Positions 42,655 through 54,217 of a stretch of DNA of 64,000 bases are shown here, one piece after another. The stretch lies in assembly GCA_900708905.1 (NCBI GenBank), contig CAADRB010000051.1, positions 821,694-885,693 on the forward strand, written 5' to 3'. The stretch comes from Hymenolepis diminuta (taxonomy: Eukaryota > Platyhelminthes > Cestoda > Cyclophyllidea > Hymenolepididae). The notes beneath the pieces were generated by a model. That model was not told the DNA's origin and did not search any database. It saw only the letters and a list, made by a program, of their open reading frames with translations. The position numbers and the translations under genes were made by a program. Each line of letters begins with the position of its first letter. Position 1 is the stretch's first letter.

Positions 42655-43490
42655 TATGAAGTGATCACTTCATCTGGGAAAAAACATTGGATATGATATT
42701 CGTCTATGGGCTAAACATTGTCTCACCTGTCAAGCTAGGTAGGTTCATTAAAACGTTCTTTATTTCCATTGCCTGATGATCGTTGTCGACATATCCACGT
42801 GAATATAGTAGGTCTCCTCCAACCATTCAAATCTTTCTCCCATATCCTAACTGGTATTGATAGTTTTATGCGTTGGCCCATTTTCGTTCCCCTGAGTGAG
42901 ACCTACTCTTAATTTATGGCTTCTGGAGTCTTGCATATCTATATTCGGTGCTGTATCTACAATCACTCCGGATAAGGAATAGCAATTCGACAATTGAATC
43001 ATCTCCTCTGATCAACACACATCCGAATCACAGCTTACCACACAACTGCTAATGGCTAAAATAGCTAAAATTCACAATAATCGCAACTTATTCAAGATTA
43101 GACTCTCGAAAACATATATCCTCTGTCGTATGCTGAGTGTTTAAAAGATTACTTCAGATATATTCGTCTAATGCCAGCCCATCTAAATGATAGGTCACCA
43201 CAAACCCATAAGGACTTACTAGCGTGCCCCTTCGTTTTGTTCTAGTGGATGCCGTAAAGAAACCTCTACAACAGCTTTATGATGTCCTTTCAAAGTCCTG
43301 AAACACAAACCAAAGTTCTTCGTATTCAATCGCAATGGTAAAAAGGATTCAGTGAGTATCGATAGGTTGAAGCCGGTCCGCTTTGGCCTCCACAATGTAA
43401 ACCCCCCGGTTAACTCACATTCTATACATCCTATCCCTCTTGCTGCGTCAGGACCCACTGATAATGTACACCCTTCCATTTTTCAATCCC
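42655..43490 (+). pseudogene. Decayed Ty3/Gypsy integrase (3' part of pol)
   Basis: Fragments in three frames read in order as a chromovirus/CsRn1-like integrase. A zinc-domain end (IRLWAKHCLTCQAR-type) lies near 42,700. The catalytic core around 42,790-42,890 reads HIHVNIVGLLQPF, then an LTGIDSFMRWP-type stretch; this core normally carries the first catalytic Asp in the HVDIVGP motif, here Asn. Then come an ITAYHTTANG-type segment (about 43,025) and the C-terminal domain ending in DSVSIDRLKP (about 43,345-43,375). Stops and frameshifts interrupt it many times, so it is dead. No flanking LTR was found; it lies about 1.8 kb downstream of the solo LTR on the same strand but is not linked to it by sequence. 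Confidence 0.75.
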
Positions 43491-43579
43491 TCCCTCACTT
43501 CAAGTTATCGCTAATTCCACCAGCTCATCTTGCATTTCTCAACCCACTGCGACTTCTCTCCGAAGTCACATTTTAAGAA

Positions 43580-45120
43580 AAGTATCGGTGTGAGAAAAAA
43601 TTACTAAATGTATCAAGGCAGTGAGTGCCGATCGAATGCTATTATTTCTGGTGACCTTGTGAAAACTCCCTTTGATATCACATGCGTGATTAAATATTTG
43701 AAATCAGTGCTCTCCTGGGGAAATTCTGAGTACGTCCCCACCAAGTTTATTGCCATCGAGTGTAAGATCTCTAAACAGCGGAGGTTAATTAATTTTAATG
43801 TCGGTACATTTTCCAAATGAAATAATGGAAATTCTTTCAGAAGCCCTCCTTCAAACATTTACGCAGGAAATAATACCTACGGTGTGTGACTAAGAAGAAG
43901 TTTTCCATTTTTAGTCTTATTTATGATCAGTATTTTTAAAAAGGGAAAATATGAACTAATGAGATTTTATGAGAGCAATTAGTGGCCTTTGCATTAATTT
44001 GAGCAAGTACTTCAGAAATGATCTGTCAGTGTTCTAATTGTTTGGGATGTTCTTACCTATTCAAAAGTCTGAAGATCCTTATATGGGGATTACTTTTTGC
44101 ATCCCTCGAACAAATCTTTACTGGACTACATCAAAATTCACCTTCATTAATCACCCAGACAACTAGAAAAGTACTTCAACCTAATTGACCGATTATAATT
44201 TGTTGCTTGTTCAACTGACGGCCAAAGAACTCCAATGCCAGTCACACTACATTTTGTCCTTTTGTTACAAACCAGATTCCACTCGTAAGTGCTGGCGCTT
44301 GTTCCCTTCTCTTTCAATTCTTCTTCGATGTCTTCTTCTTTTCCTTTTTCCACCCTTTTGATCAGTGTGTATTTAGATCAACTCAACTTTTGTCCTGTTA
44401 GACGTTAAGAAGATTATTAGTTCTTTGAAGGTACGTTTAGCTTAAATTTTCCACTCTCTTAAAGAAGTGCTACTTCAAATCTGTTTACTTTAGGAAGTTA
44501 CCTATCGAATATACCTTCCATGGGACACAGCCCAAAAGTGTCTACTTGGGAATACAAATACAACGATTGCAACATATCTCAATCCATTTCATCATCCTTC
44601 TATGAACGTCCACCTAATAATTAAAGGCGTACTCTAAGGAGCCAGAAGTTCAAATATCAAACATGAGATCAGTTTCACCTCGAATTCGACTTGGATCTTC
44701 ACGTAACGTTGCACTGATTTCCATCATGAATCTCTTTTTCTATATCTGCACGATTGCCTTCTTTTCCATGCTATTTCCCACTCTCATCAAACCGTCTCTG
44801 TTGTTGAGAACCCTAAACATCAAGGATCGTACTAAACTCGTGTCAATGGCCCTCCTTGTCATAGTCATCCCACCGACATACCGAAGGAAAATAAAAATTC
44901 CCTCTATATGAACTCGTTTACTGGTTGACACTCAGACTCTCTTGAGAAATACTTTCTGTCTCATTATCAAATCTTGGACAATTTTGTCTACATTATAATA
45001 GTCTTTGTACGTGAAGGTTTTGTCTGTTAATTTCTTGCTCATTTATGCGTCTTCACCATGCATTCTTTTTCGTTTTATGAAATTTGCCTAGCGGCAATGA
45101 GAGTGAAGGATGACTACTCT
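43580..45120. other. No securely recognised gene
   Basis: An 82-codon + frame at 44,663-44,911 encodes a hydrophobic stretch (NLFFYICTIAFFSMLFPTL) that could be a membrane segment, and lies just upstream of the decayed tandem gene family. It has no family match I know and could be an exon of the leftmost copy. Otherwise nothing. Confidence 0.35.
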
Positions 45121-45139
45121 TTTTCTTCTCCAAATTTTC

Positions 45140-45195
45140 AGCCGGAATTTCATCTAGGTGCGTTACCTCCTCTCAATCAATCAATGTAGAAATAT
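45140..45195 (+). pseudogene. Leftmost relic of a tandem gene family (last exon only)
   Basis: After a TTTTCAG acceptor (about 45,141) the frame PEFHLGALPPL resembles the last exon of the rightmost copy (PGFYTGVLSFHQ, about 47,463). Only this exon is evident here. Confidence 0.3.
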
Positions 45196-45339
45196 CTCAT
45201 TTGCTGAAGCTCATACACTATCAAGTGAAGATCAGCGCTGTAATACCTTCAGGTCAATTGATATAATCTCAAATATTTCTACAAAATAAAGATTATATTA
45301 ACAACTGTGTTGATTTCGTTACATTATAAAGAAAATATC

Positions 45340-45760
45340 TGGTTCAACTGGAACTGAAAGGTGAATATCAAAGTAGTGTGAAAATACACATTTCTCATCG
45401 ATACTTCAGAAAAGGAAGACGGTAAGTTCTCACGTTTTCTTAATTCGTATAAAAATAATATTTGATTATCCTTTGATAAAGATATATCAAGAGTCTATTT
45501 TACCATTTGAGTAGGACTTTCTTCTATTAACTAATCATAAACGTCATCTTTCAAACAAATGTCGAAGAATTACCTCATTTACCTGAAGCTGTAGAATCAG
45601 AAAAGTGTTGAAGTGTTGTCAGATGGGGGAAGCACAATATTGGTAAGGTTTTTCTACCAAATTTTATTTCTTCGTAGTATATGCCAGATAATGAAGATTT
45701 CTTACAGTTCACCAAGAGCTGACACAAAGTCGGAGCACATTCCATCGTAGTGTAAGACCA
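45340..45760 (+). pseudogene. Middle copy of a tandem gene family, broken
   Basis: Collinear with 47,035-47,470 over exons and introns. Shared pieces are an exon ending before GTAAGT (about 45,420), an intron with TTTGATAAAG...ATCAAGAGT, and an exon with ATCAGAAAAGTGT (about 45,598), followed by a donor GTAAGG and a TTACAG acceptor with TTCACCAAGAG. In the frame that is open in the right-hand copy, this copy has an internal TGA, so it is probably a pseudogene. Function unknown. Confidence 0.45.
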
Positions 45761-45844
45761 GTCGAACGTTAATAGGAGATCAGGTCTTTTTCCTTTTGGT
45801 CCTAAGTTGGCGCCCCTCTGGTTGAATGTTCCTCGGTTGAGATC

Positions 45845-45950
45845 ATTGGTTCTATTCGTAAAGTGGCTTGTGATTGGTATATGAAAGAAAGAGATAAAGG
45901 TGATTGGTTATTCTGCATTTAGTTTCGGTCCCGCCGCCATTAATGGCGGC
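45845..45950 (+). promoter_or_regulatory. Candidate promoter: three ATTGG boxes plus palindromic YY1-like site
   Basis: ATTGG pentamers at 45,845, 45,873 and 45,903, spaced 28 and 30 bp, precede an 18-bp perfect palindrome GCCGCCATTAATGGCGGC (45,933-45,950). The palindrome is two head-to-head cores of the GCCGCCAT type bound by YY1-class factors. It lies between the middle and right copies of the tandem gene family and may have driven the right copy. Regulatory role inferred from motifs only. Confidence 0.4.
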
Positions 45951-46864
45951 ACCCTATAGCACGTCTTATAGTAGCCATTTAGGACAGTAAGGAAAGTGAA
46001 ATTTTGGGGTCTTTGTCCTCCTCCCTATAGGCGGACTTCAGCTAAGAGTTCTATGCATAAGTTTTTGTAATGAAGGTTGCATCTGCGTCTTTAAAGCTCG
46101 AACGAATTCCCGCGTCTACTTCTCAATAGACAGTCTTTGAGCAAAACGGTTAAAATATGAGTTACGGAAGATGTTTGTAGTTTTTAAACTGAAATTAACT
46201 GATTCAATAACTGATTTAATAATTCAGCAAATCAAGCAAACTTGTTATGCATTCACCAACTGAGTTGAAAATGCAAATGAAGTTATAAGTCCATCAATTT
46301 CCAGTTTGTTTTTATATCATGAATAAAGTAGTCAGAAGAAATAGATAAACGCAGTTAATTCATGAAAAAGTCAGCTCAATCGTGATTATTGACAAAGAAA
46401 ATGTAAATAAAATAATTAGAAGTCAATTAGTTAATTGAACTCTAAATGAAACGGAAAATTGATTTCAATCAATAAGAAAAAAACACAATAGCGAAATCTG
46501 TAGAAAGCTGTAGTATAAATAATAGTATAATAGTATAAATAATACTTATAGATAATTTATTTTGACGTATTAAACATCTTATCCAATTAAAATTGGACCT
46601 TCCATGTTGGGCACATATCCATCATTCATAAGATAATCCACATGACTTTAAAAGTGTTGAAAAGAATTTGAACTTTCGCTGAACTAATTAGCAAATCAAT
46701 AATGACGTGTGGTTCACAAAATTATTAAAAATTTTACCTCACTTTGTCGCGGGTTATGCAGCCTACCAGTCAGATAGAGCTGAATACTGTGAATTATAAC
46801 GATCAAATCTGTCTCCCCAACATCTCCTTATCATTCGACCACAATCTCAATTTTCAGATGTATA

Positions 46865-47540
46865 GTCATTAATATCGTCATTGCTTGTGCCGCTGGAAAA
46901 GGGATCATCTCAATTGAGAGATTATTGGTTGATCTTTTAAACGCAAAGGTATCACTTTCGCCGAGGTCCAAAAAATACCGAGGTTATATTTCACCAGATT
47001 GTAAAGTAGTGAATGTCATAGATATGTCTGATTTAATTGGAATTGAGGCAAACATCAGCAGACGGGAGTGTGAATATTAAGACAATGGGAAAATATCTAT
47101 TGTTCAAAATTCACTATTCGATATCTCAGAAGTAGAAGAGAGTATGTTTTCATGTTTATTTTTCTTTCGAATTATAATATTTGAATGTCTTTTGATAAAG
47201 TCACATCAAGAGTTTCTATTCCATTATTTTCGTAAAGTTTTTTTCTATCAGTTTATCTAATAACCGATTTTAAATGTTTTCTTTTAAATAGGAGTTGCCT
47301 CGTTCCTCGAAAGCTATAAAATCAGAAAAGTGTGGAAGTGTCCTAAGTTAGAAGAACTACAACATTTTTATGGTATTCTGCCAAAGTTTTGCTTGTCGCA
47401 GAGAATATTAAAAATTAAATAAATATTTGCATTTTTTTCAGTTCACAAAGGAGTGACGCCGGGATTTTATACTGGTGTACTTTCCTTCCATCAAACTTCA
47501 TCTCGATCTCGAACTATTTGATGCACTCGTTTTAATGTTT
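46865..47540 (+). pseudogene. Right copy of a tandem gene family, one in-frame stop
   Basis: An open + frame from about 46,865 (segments AAGKGIISIERLLVDLL, GYISPDCKVVNVIDMSD) runs to a TAA at about 47,078. It reopens in the same frame (GKISIVQNSLFDISEVEE) up to a donor GTATGT (about 47,142). After the intron the exon VASFLESYKIRKVWKCPKLE ends at a GTATTC donor (about 47,371). A TTTTCAG acceptor (about 47,450) joins in phase to HKGVTPGFYTGVLSFHQ and a stop. Exon-intron layout plus homology to the middle copy argue for a real gene lineage. The TAA argues it is dead or that a mini-intron was missed. Family not recognised. Confidence 0.4.
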
Positions 47541-47559
47541 GCGAATATAAATATCTAAA

Positions 47560-48098
47560 GCGGAGAATTTTGTGTTTCTTTTGTAATAATCTTGATGATT
47601 TGATTTGTGATTAGAATTGTTGTTGGGACTTTAAATCGACAAGTGTTGTTAAGATTAATGATCTTCTATGCGCTATGTAGGTAATTTGCGATTTCTTAAT
47701 TTTGTAAGTCGTAGATAAAGCTGTCAAGCTCACCCCATTTTATATCCAAAGGCTATTGAAGTGAGAATAATTTCTATAGATAATTTCCATCATTTGATCA
47801 AGTTTTACTTAAGATTAAGGGAATTTCGCGTATTTAAATCACTGCCCCTTGCCCTTTGTCCTCCCAACACCAGGTGCAATTATTAAGTTAAAATTGCTAC
47901 TCACGTTTATTCAGTAACAGATCTACACAATTGAAAATTAAAGTCTGTACCGATCGCTGCACATCGAGTGAACGGCTTTGCCTAATACTGATCAAGGTAG
48001 AAGTAAGAATGCTAATTAATAATTGGAATAACTCCAGATTTTCGTTCTTTACCTCTATGCCACCACTCTGTGCTGGAAAAGGCTTCATTTCAATGGGA
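47560..48098. other. No recognised feature
   Basis: AT-rich spacer; a 63-codon - frame at 47,897-48,088 has no support. Confidence 0.4.
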
Positions 48099-48099
48099 C

Positions 48100-48270
48100 T
48101 GGTGGTGTAGTGTCACTGAAGTTAGAGGTCACGAGATCGACGACAGTGAGCGGAGTGGGTAACCGCACCATTAAACATAGCTAATGAAGGAGTGGTGATA
48201 TGCAAAGTTTCCACTAGGGAGGTTCCAAAATGCTACTTCGTCTAAGATAAGTGTTATGAAACGTTCTCCT
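48100..48270 (+). repeat. SINE-like repeat family F, copy 1
   Basis: The head GGTGGTGTAGTGTCACTGAA with AGAGGTCACGAGATCGAC about 25 bases later resembles degenerate pol III boxes A and B. The body TAACCGCACC...TAATGAAGGAGTGG...TATGCAAAGTTTCCAC...TAGTGTTATGAAAC-type blocks match copies 2 and 3. Confidence 0.5.
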
Positions 48271-48279
48271 AAATGGCCT

Positions 48280-49183
48280 TGGTGAGTCACTTATTTTAAT
48301 ACTTGCTAATACCAAATATTGGTTTCATATTCGAAAATATAAAAATCCCTTGCCTGCCCAGATATTTCCCGAATAAACTACTTCAAGTTAACATTGTCCT
48401 TGAATTGTCACCGTACAGTAAACTGAATACTTCGACTTGGCATACAAGATTCTATTTGTGGTTAACCGCCGCATTACTCTGAATGCGCGGAGATTAGATT
48501 AACCTAATTTTAATTCAGATACGTAGCTACACAGATTAATAAAATTCAAACTTGTGGTTTTAGTCGTTGTAAAATACCAGTCCTCATCATAATACACTAT
48601 AGGAAGACAAAGCTATAACGTAGAAGTTGGCAATGCAGATGATAAATTTATATGTCTAATGGGCCGATTAGTTTGGACAACTAATATATGTGAAATCACA
48701 CGCAGATGATCCATGGGATCAGATCAGGCTAAGTGTTGACCACACTGGTCAACAACGATTGTAAAGAAGCGGCACCATAGTAACTCCCAACAAGTCCTCC
48801 AACTCTGCTAAAATATACACTTGTGGCTCAAAATAACCTGAGTTACGTATACGCGTTTACTGATCTCAACGTAATCACATTCAATGAAAAAGAGGAGAGG
48901 TTCTACCGAATGTTTAATCCAAATCATTATTTAAAGGAAATGGAATAATATTCTAGAACATTTCTACTCGAAAACATGCATCCCGCAGTCTACTTAAAAC
49001 TCGAGTTTACCAAACGCCAACATACGAATACTTTCACCAGATAACTAAGAAAATGCCACAAAAGGTAGAGAAATCAGTGTGTATCCTGAAGCATTTATAG
49101 AAAGATATCATTATCAGGCAAACAGACAACCATCAGATAGGACAAATTACATAAGCTTCAAGGTAGACAGCACGATGAGGGAC
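48280..49183. other. 3' flank of the eIF3d gene, otherwise empty
   Basis: No gene recognised. The best polyadenylation-signal candidate for the - strand eIF3d transcript is ATTAAA (TTTAAT on the + strand, 48,913-48,918), a weak variant. Confidence 0.4.
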
Positions 49184-52100
49184 TTAATTCTTCGTCTCTG
49201 CATCGCCATCTTCTTCTTCAAAAGCGTCCTGTGGCACTTGATAAATATGTAGAGATTGCTGCAGAGAAAAAAAGATTAATTAGTGCACGGTTAAAGGATG
49301 TGGACTATAATAATACCCATTATTCATTAATATTATTACAAATATTCGTGACCCTACAGTAATCAACAAAATACTACGGTGTTCAGATAGGCAATAACTT
49401 AATATACGTCGTTCCAGATAATTTTCTCAAGGCCACCCAAACTCATTGTAGGAGGTACATTCTACAGCACTTACCTTAGTGGCCTCTTTCAGCCAGGTGA
49501 AACACGGTATCATGACCTCTTATTTGACAGACGTACAGATCGAACGCTTAAATCTGCAATGGATGGCCATCTACATTTATCGATAGTGCTCTAAAATGAC
49601 ACCATTTTGAAATGAATAATAGCTTTGTATAGTGATTCAAACAAATGTAAGCGTTGATAGGGATCCGTAACCCGCATACGTATCAATAATAAATGCCAAA
49701 ATATCAATATTAACATGGAATTACTTTGGTTTCATATCCAAAATTTCTCACAACATTAAATAGGCTTCATCATGTTTATTCCTTAGAGAGCAGATTTTAA
49801 TTTGAAAAATAATCCCAGGGAAGCAATTTCTAAACTTCTTCTTCAGTGCTGCAAAGACGTCAAGGAATAGAGCATCGGCAACTGGTAGAATACATTACTT
49901 TCATAGTAAAGCGACTTAGGGGAGCATCTCCATGTAACTAGCATCGCTATTCCAGCACGAACACATGACATGAAAGTAAAATTATGCCTAGTCATGTGCT
50001 GAAACCTACTACCCATAAAGCAAGTTCGTCACATCAAGTGATTCATATAGTAAGAAAAACAGGATAAAACTCCAGAACACCTCCCAATATTTCGAAAAAT
50101 CCTCATCTGAAATAAGAATCATAATTCAGGACTACTCTATACCTCCCGGAAGTTAATAATCAACTATTCTAAAGAATGGAAATTAATGCGTTGAATTCTC
50201 ACCTTATTAGCGTCCTTAAGTAGAAGATAAGTTCCACTTTCGCATTTCATGAAGTAGTCAATGACGAAACGCAGAATACCCCAAGCATTGTCCATGTCCA
50301 GATTGATCTGGTTAGCAAAGTCCAGAGGTCGGCATTCATGGGTGCCCAGGATCACATGGTTTGAGGTATCCTTCGGGTTTACACGGGACACAAACCTAAT
50401 CAACACAGTAGAATAAATTAGTAACTCCGTTTTGGAGTCCATATTTCAATAATGTGTACACACTACTCACCCGAATTTAAGCAGATCTGCGCCAGCCAAC
50501 ATAGTAGCTACAGTCCATTTAGCTAACTTGCAAGAATTATTTTTAAGTTCAGAGGCGATAACCGAACCACGTTGGGTATCGAGTTTGCTACGCCAGTTCT
50601 CACCATTGCAATACTACATTGGAGGAAAGATAAAGAGCGGAAAAGATGAACACTTACCCGACTATCAAATTCATTGAGAGCCTTGATGCAACAGAACTTA
50701 GTGGGTTCAGATTCGGCATCTTGCTTCTTTTTTTTCTTCTTCTTGCCTTCCTCCTCATCTTCACGGGTTGGCATAACAGCATCAACTTCACAACGAATAA
50801 CACACTTAATGTTGTTTCCCAAATCGAAGTTTCGGTATCGGTAACCCACTGAACCCACCCGTTCAGCTTCCGTTTTGTCCTCAATGAAGGGATTTTGTTT
50901 CTTAAATTTGTACATTCTTCCATCCTAAAAAGAACAAATCGTCAACAATAAGTTAGCTTTAGGGGGATCTTGAATATGGCGACTGTGCTTCAAACCTTAA
51001 GAGCCTGTTGAGAGAAGTTGATGTTAATGAAGGTGGCTTCAAGAGCTAATTTCTCGGAACTATTAATGTGGCCGGGCTCTTCGCATGGGGGATCGATAGC
51101 AGTTTCAGCGACAGTAACATGATCAAAGTGTGAACCGGGCCGAACATCAAAGAAGAGTTTATCGCCAATACGAATTGCAAGGAGATCCCAGGATTCTACT
51201 GATTTGGGAGCACACATGATTGCTGCAGCGATACGATCAGTAAGGAAAACGTTAAACCCATCCGCACCCTTACGACGAGCCAAATTCATTATCACAGGAT
51301 CTTCTGTGGTTGTCACCGCATGAATAACTCCTTCAAATCGGACCAGAGGCCTCTCTGTTTTCGTTGTTATGGCATCGTAGGAACGATCATAATACTTAAC
51401 AGCACCACATTCAACACTACAATTAAAAAGAATGAAGCACAATACAGGTAGTGTGAATTATAAAATAATTTAGTGCATTTACGAACCAGGTCTCGGGTTC
51501 TTTAACAGTTGGAAGAGAGAGGGCAGCAAAGTGAGCTAACTCAAACTCCTCAAGGTGGTTCCATTCCTCCTTCACTTCGACAGAATTAGTTTTGTTTCCA
51601 CGGTTGACACGGCGATTGTAATCACCTTGACGCCAATTGCCGCCGCCACCCCAATTACCAGATTGACCACCACCACGTCGCCAATTATTTTGCCAGTTTT
51701 GTTGGTTGTTGTAGCGACGCGAATTTTGCTGTTGAAGTGCGACTCTATCGCGATCGTTAAGAAGTCGGCGGTTGCGATTGTTATAGTTACCCAGAGACTG
51801 ATACTGATTACCACCGCGACCCTGGAAACCCTGAAAGTTTCCACGTCCCCGACCGCGTACTTGAAACTTGTAACGTTGACGGGAGGCACCAGATTTTTGA
51901 TCCCTGCTGCTATTTGCTAATTGGAAGTTACTATCATCCTCATCATGATAATAAGAATATTGAACACCGGCAGCGCCATATTGGGTAGCGAAACGGTCTT
52001 AATCAAAAAGTAAATTCAACATAAACGGTAATTACTTTTTCCTCTTGAAAAAGAGTCGAAAGGAAGGCACCAATCTGCTACTTTGCCAAGCTTACTATCT

Positions 52101-52225
52101 TTAGAGAACGGTTGATAAGGCATATCTTTGAAACCCGCTGGAATATCTGTAGGGCCCCAGCTCTCACCATCAGAATTAATTAATAAATTTCCAAAAGATG
52201 GTAGGATGTCCTCGCTTGCTGACAT
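49184..52225 (-). CDS. EIF3D: Eukaryotic translation initiation factor 3 subunit D
   Basis: Cap-binding subunit of the eIF3 complex, acting in the cytoplasm to recruit 40S ribosomes and to bind the cap of selected mRNAs. Seven exons (minus order): 52225-52036, 51997-51487, 51416-50996, 50924-50658, 50613-50471, 50395-50203, 49258-49184, giving 1,800 nt and 599 aa with all phases matching; introns 38, 70, 71, 44, 75 and 944 bp. The conserved N-terminus has WGPTDIP...[11 protein letters not shown] (from about residue 23) and YSYYHDED (77-84). Residues 110-190 are an RGG/Asn-rich linker. The cap-binding domain follows ([95 protein letters not shown]). The tail is short and acidic. Longer than the roughly 550-aa human protein through the linker and a seven-lysine insertion (435-441). 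The second donor (GTTCGT) is weak. Confidence 0.96.
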
Positions 52226-52270
52226 TTTAGGCTATTTACGGAAAGTGATAACGTGGGTTTAGTGAATCAA

Positions 52271-52282
52271 CCAATCACCAAT
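52271..52282 (-). promoter_or_regulatory. Double CCAAT in the eIF3d promoter
   Basis: Two CCAAT pentamers on the + strand (52,271-52,275 and 52,278-52,282), 46-57 bases upstream of the eIF3d start codon, likely NF-Y sites of its core promoter. Between them and the ATG, the - strand reads a pyrimidine-rich segment then AATAG, which could alternatively serve as a trans-splice acceptor, as used by some flatworm genes; not provable here. Confidence 0.4.
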
Positions 52283-52299
52283 GAGAAATAACACATTAA

Positions 52300-53630
52300 C
52301 AAACTATAACAAATATTATACTAAATTAAATAGGTGCTTTGCGAAATCTGCACATATAAATGTCGTCTTAATCAAATGAGTACTATAATATTCACCATTA
52401 CTAAATAAAACTTAACACGCTGCGAACCAATCTGCGGATAAAAAACCTCGCTGACTTTTTGACTTTTGCGGTTAAATAACAAATCATATAACATGACCTT
52501 TTGGTTAGAATTAATAATTTTAAATCTTTCCACTGGCTATTTAATCTTATTTTGTGTTTTAAATTTATATAATTTGTACCATCAATTTCGTAAGCGAACC
52601 ATAAAATTTATATAAGTGGAACTCGATGTTGGTTTAATTCAGCCTTAAGTTCTTTTAACTTCCGCTTCTATTGTTAAATATTTTTGCACCCGTCTATTCT
52701 ATCTGCTACTAAATCTAGTTTATAATCAGTATTGGTTTCTCTAAGATATGGAAAATATAGAAAAATATGTTTTAAAAATTAAATTGAAGTTTTTTGTTTT
52801 CAGCAGTCTAAATAATAATTTAAAATGCTACTCAAACAGAATGCCATTAATTTTGTTTCTTAATTGGGTTGTTTGTTAGTCTTTTCGATCGTCCAGAAAT
52901 TGAATATTACATAGAAAACAAAGTGGTTAATTGAATTTGGTGAGAGAGGCAGCTTATTATTCGGTTTCGTGTTTGCAATTCTCTGATATCACATTTCAGA
53001 GAACTATTATCAAAGAAAATAAAGGTAGAAAATGAGTTTCTTTAATAAATAATATTATGGACACATTAGCGATATAATTTAAGCGAAGAAATGATTATAA
53101 ATAAGCAGGTGAGCTATGGGGATATTTATTAATGCTCGGATTCCTTATTTCATTTTAATTGTGGACTAAGGCTTTTCAAAAGGCCGAATTCAGGTGATTC
53201 TTTTCAATAAAACTTCTTATGCACATTCAACTAAAAATGTTGAAGTGATGTGGACCGGGGCCACATAAAAGGAATAAGTCAAGTAATATATGTCTTGATC
53301 GGCTCGAAGGTGGCCGGAAAGCCACCTCAATTTAGTGATAAATAAATTGCGGTTTGTATACAAGAACGAATCTCCTTTTAACGTTGGCCACTGTTTTCAC
53401 TTTTTCTAACAGTCTTTTTCAAATATAACCCATAAATACCCGTATGTAATTTTATCCATCCACCACACATTGGCCTGATTCCTACCTCAGTTCTTGTCTC
53501 TGACTCTTGAAACCAGGTCCTCTCCATTTGCAGCTCCTTCTACTTGCTTCTATCTCCAATATATCGTCTACTTTCAACTTTTGTAACCTCCCCCCCCCCT
53601 GATATTTCCCACGAAAGTACTCCACTATTG
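52300..53630. other. AT-rich intergenic stretch
   Basis: No gene or repeat supported until about 53,450. The section 53,480-53,630 has overlapping - frames and a C10 run and may belong to the family D repeat beginning at 53,636. Confidence 0.4.
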
Positions 53631-53635
53631 TATTC

Positions 53636-53892
53636 ACAGGCGGTCCAGCAGTGTGGTTGCTTGTTTGCACATACATACCTAAACAGACGCCGATGATCAA
53701 GCTGAGACATCGGCAATGAGACATAACTGACGTCTAACGAAGAATATTTCGTATATAAATCCAATTTACTTAATTATAAATTGGGGTAACTTGTCTGCCA
53801 CCTCTGACCTGATTTCGCTACAATAGCGACTTAATTTATTCTATCTATTAGATCGATGTGGTTCCGGTGGACCTAATGTTATTACACGTACT
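53636..53892 (+). repeat. Dispersed repeat family D, copy 2
   Basis: AACTGACGTCTAACGAAGAA, TATATAAATCCAATTTACTT and TATAAATTGGGGTAACTTG align with copy 1 at 30,580, as does the AGATCGATGTGG...GTTATTACA end. Confidence 0.65.
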
Positions 53893-54217
53893 ATTTTACT
53901 AAATTTATGTAACTCCGAATCTGGCGTCCTAGCCTTGTCCTGCTATAACTGTTGGCCCTCCGGTACTGACTTAAATGAGCCAATGGCGACATAATAAGTA
54001 GCCACGACTGTATAAATAAGGATTCATAGATAAACGAGAATAAGTTAGGTTGAACTAATGACGCACCCTAGATTAAATATAGTCACATGGGTGATAAGAA
54101 TACACATATATGCTCTCTCATCTTAGATCCCTCTGTATTTGTTCTCATCGCTTAAAATGATCAGTCAGTTGATGAATGTTGAGGAAATTGATTTGCAGTT
54201 CAACTACAGAACTTAAT

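Noticed and set aside
51555..51920. 121-codon + and 105-codon - frames of Val/Ile/Thr repeats
   Set aside because: Out-of-frame shadows of the eIF3d exon 2 RGG/Asn-rich coding sequence.
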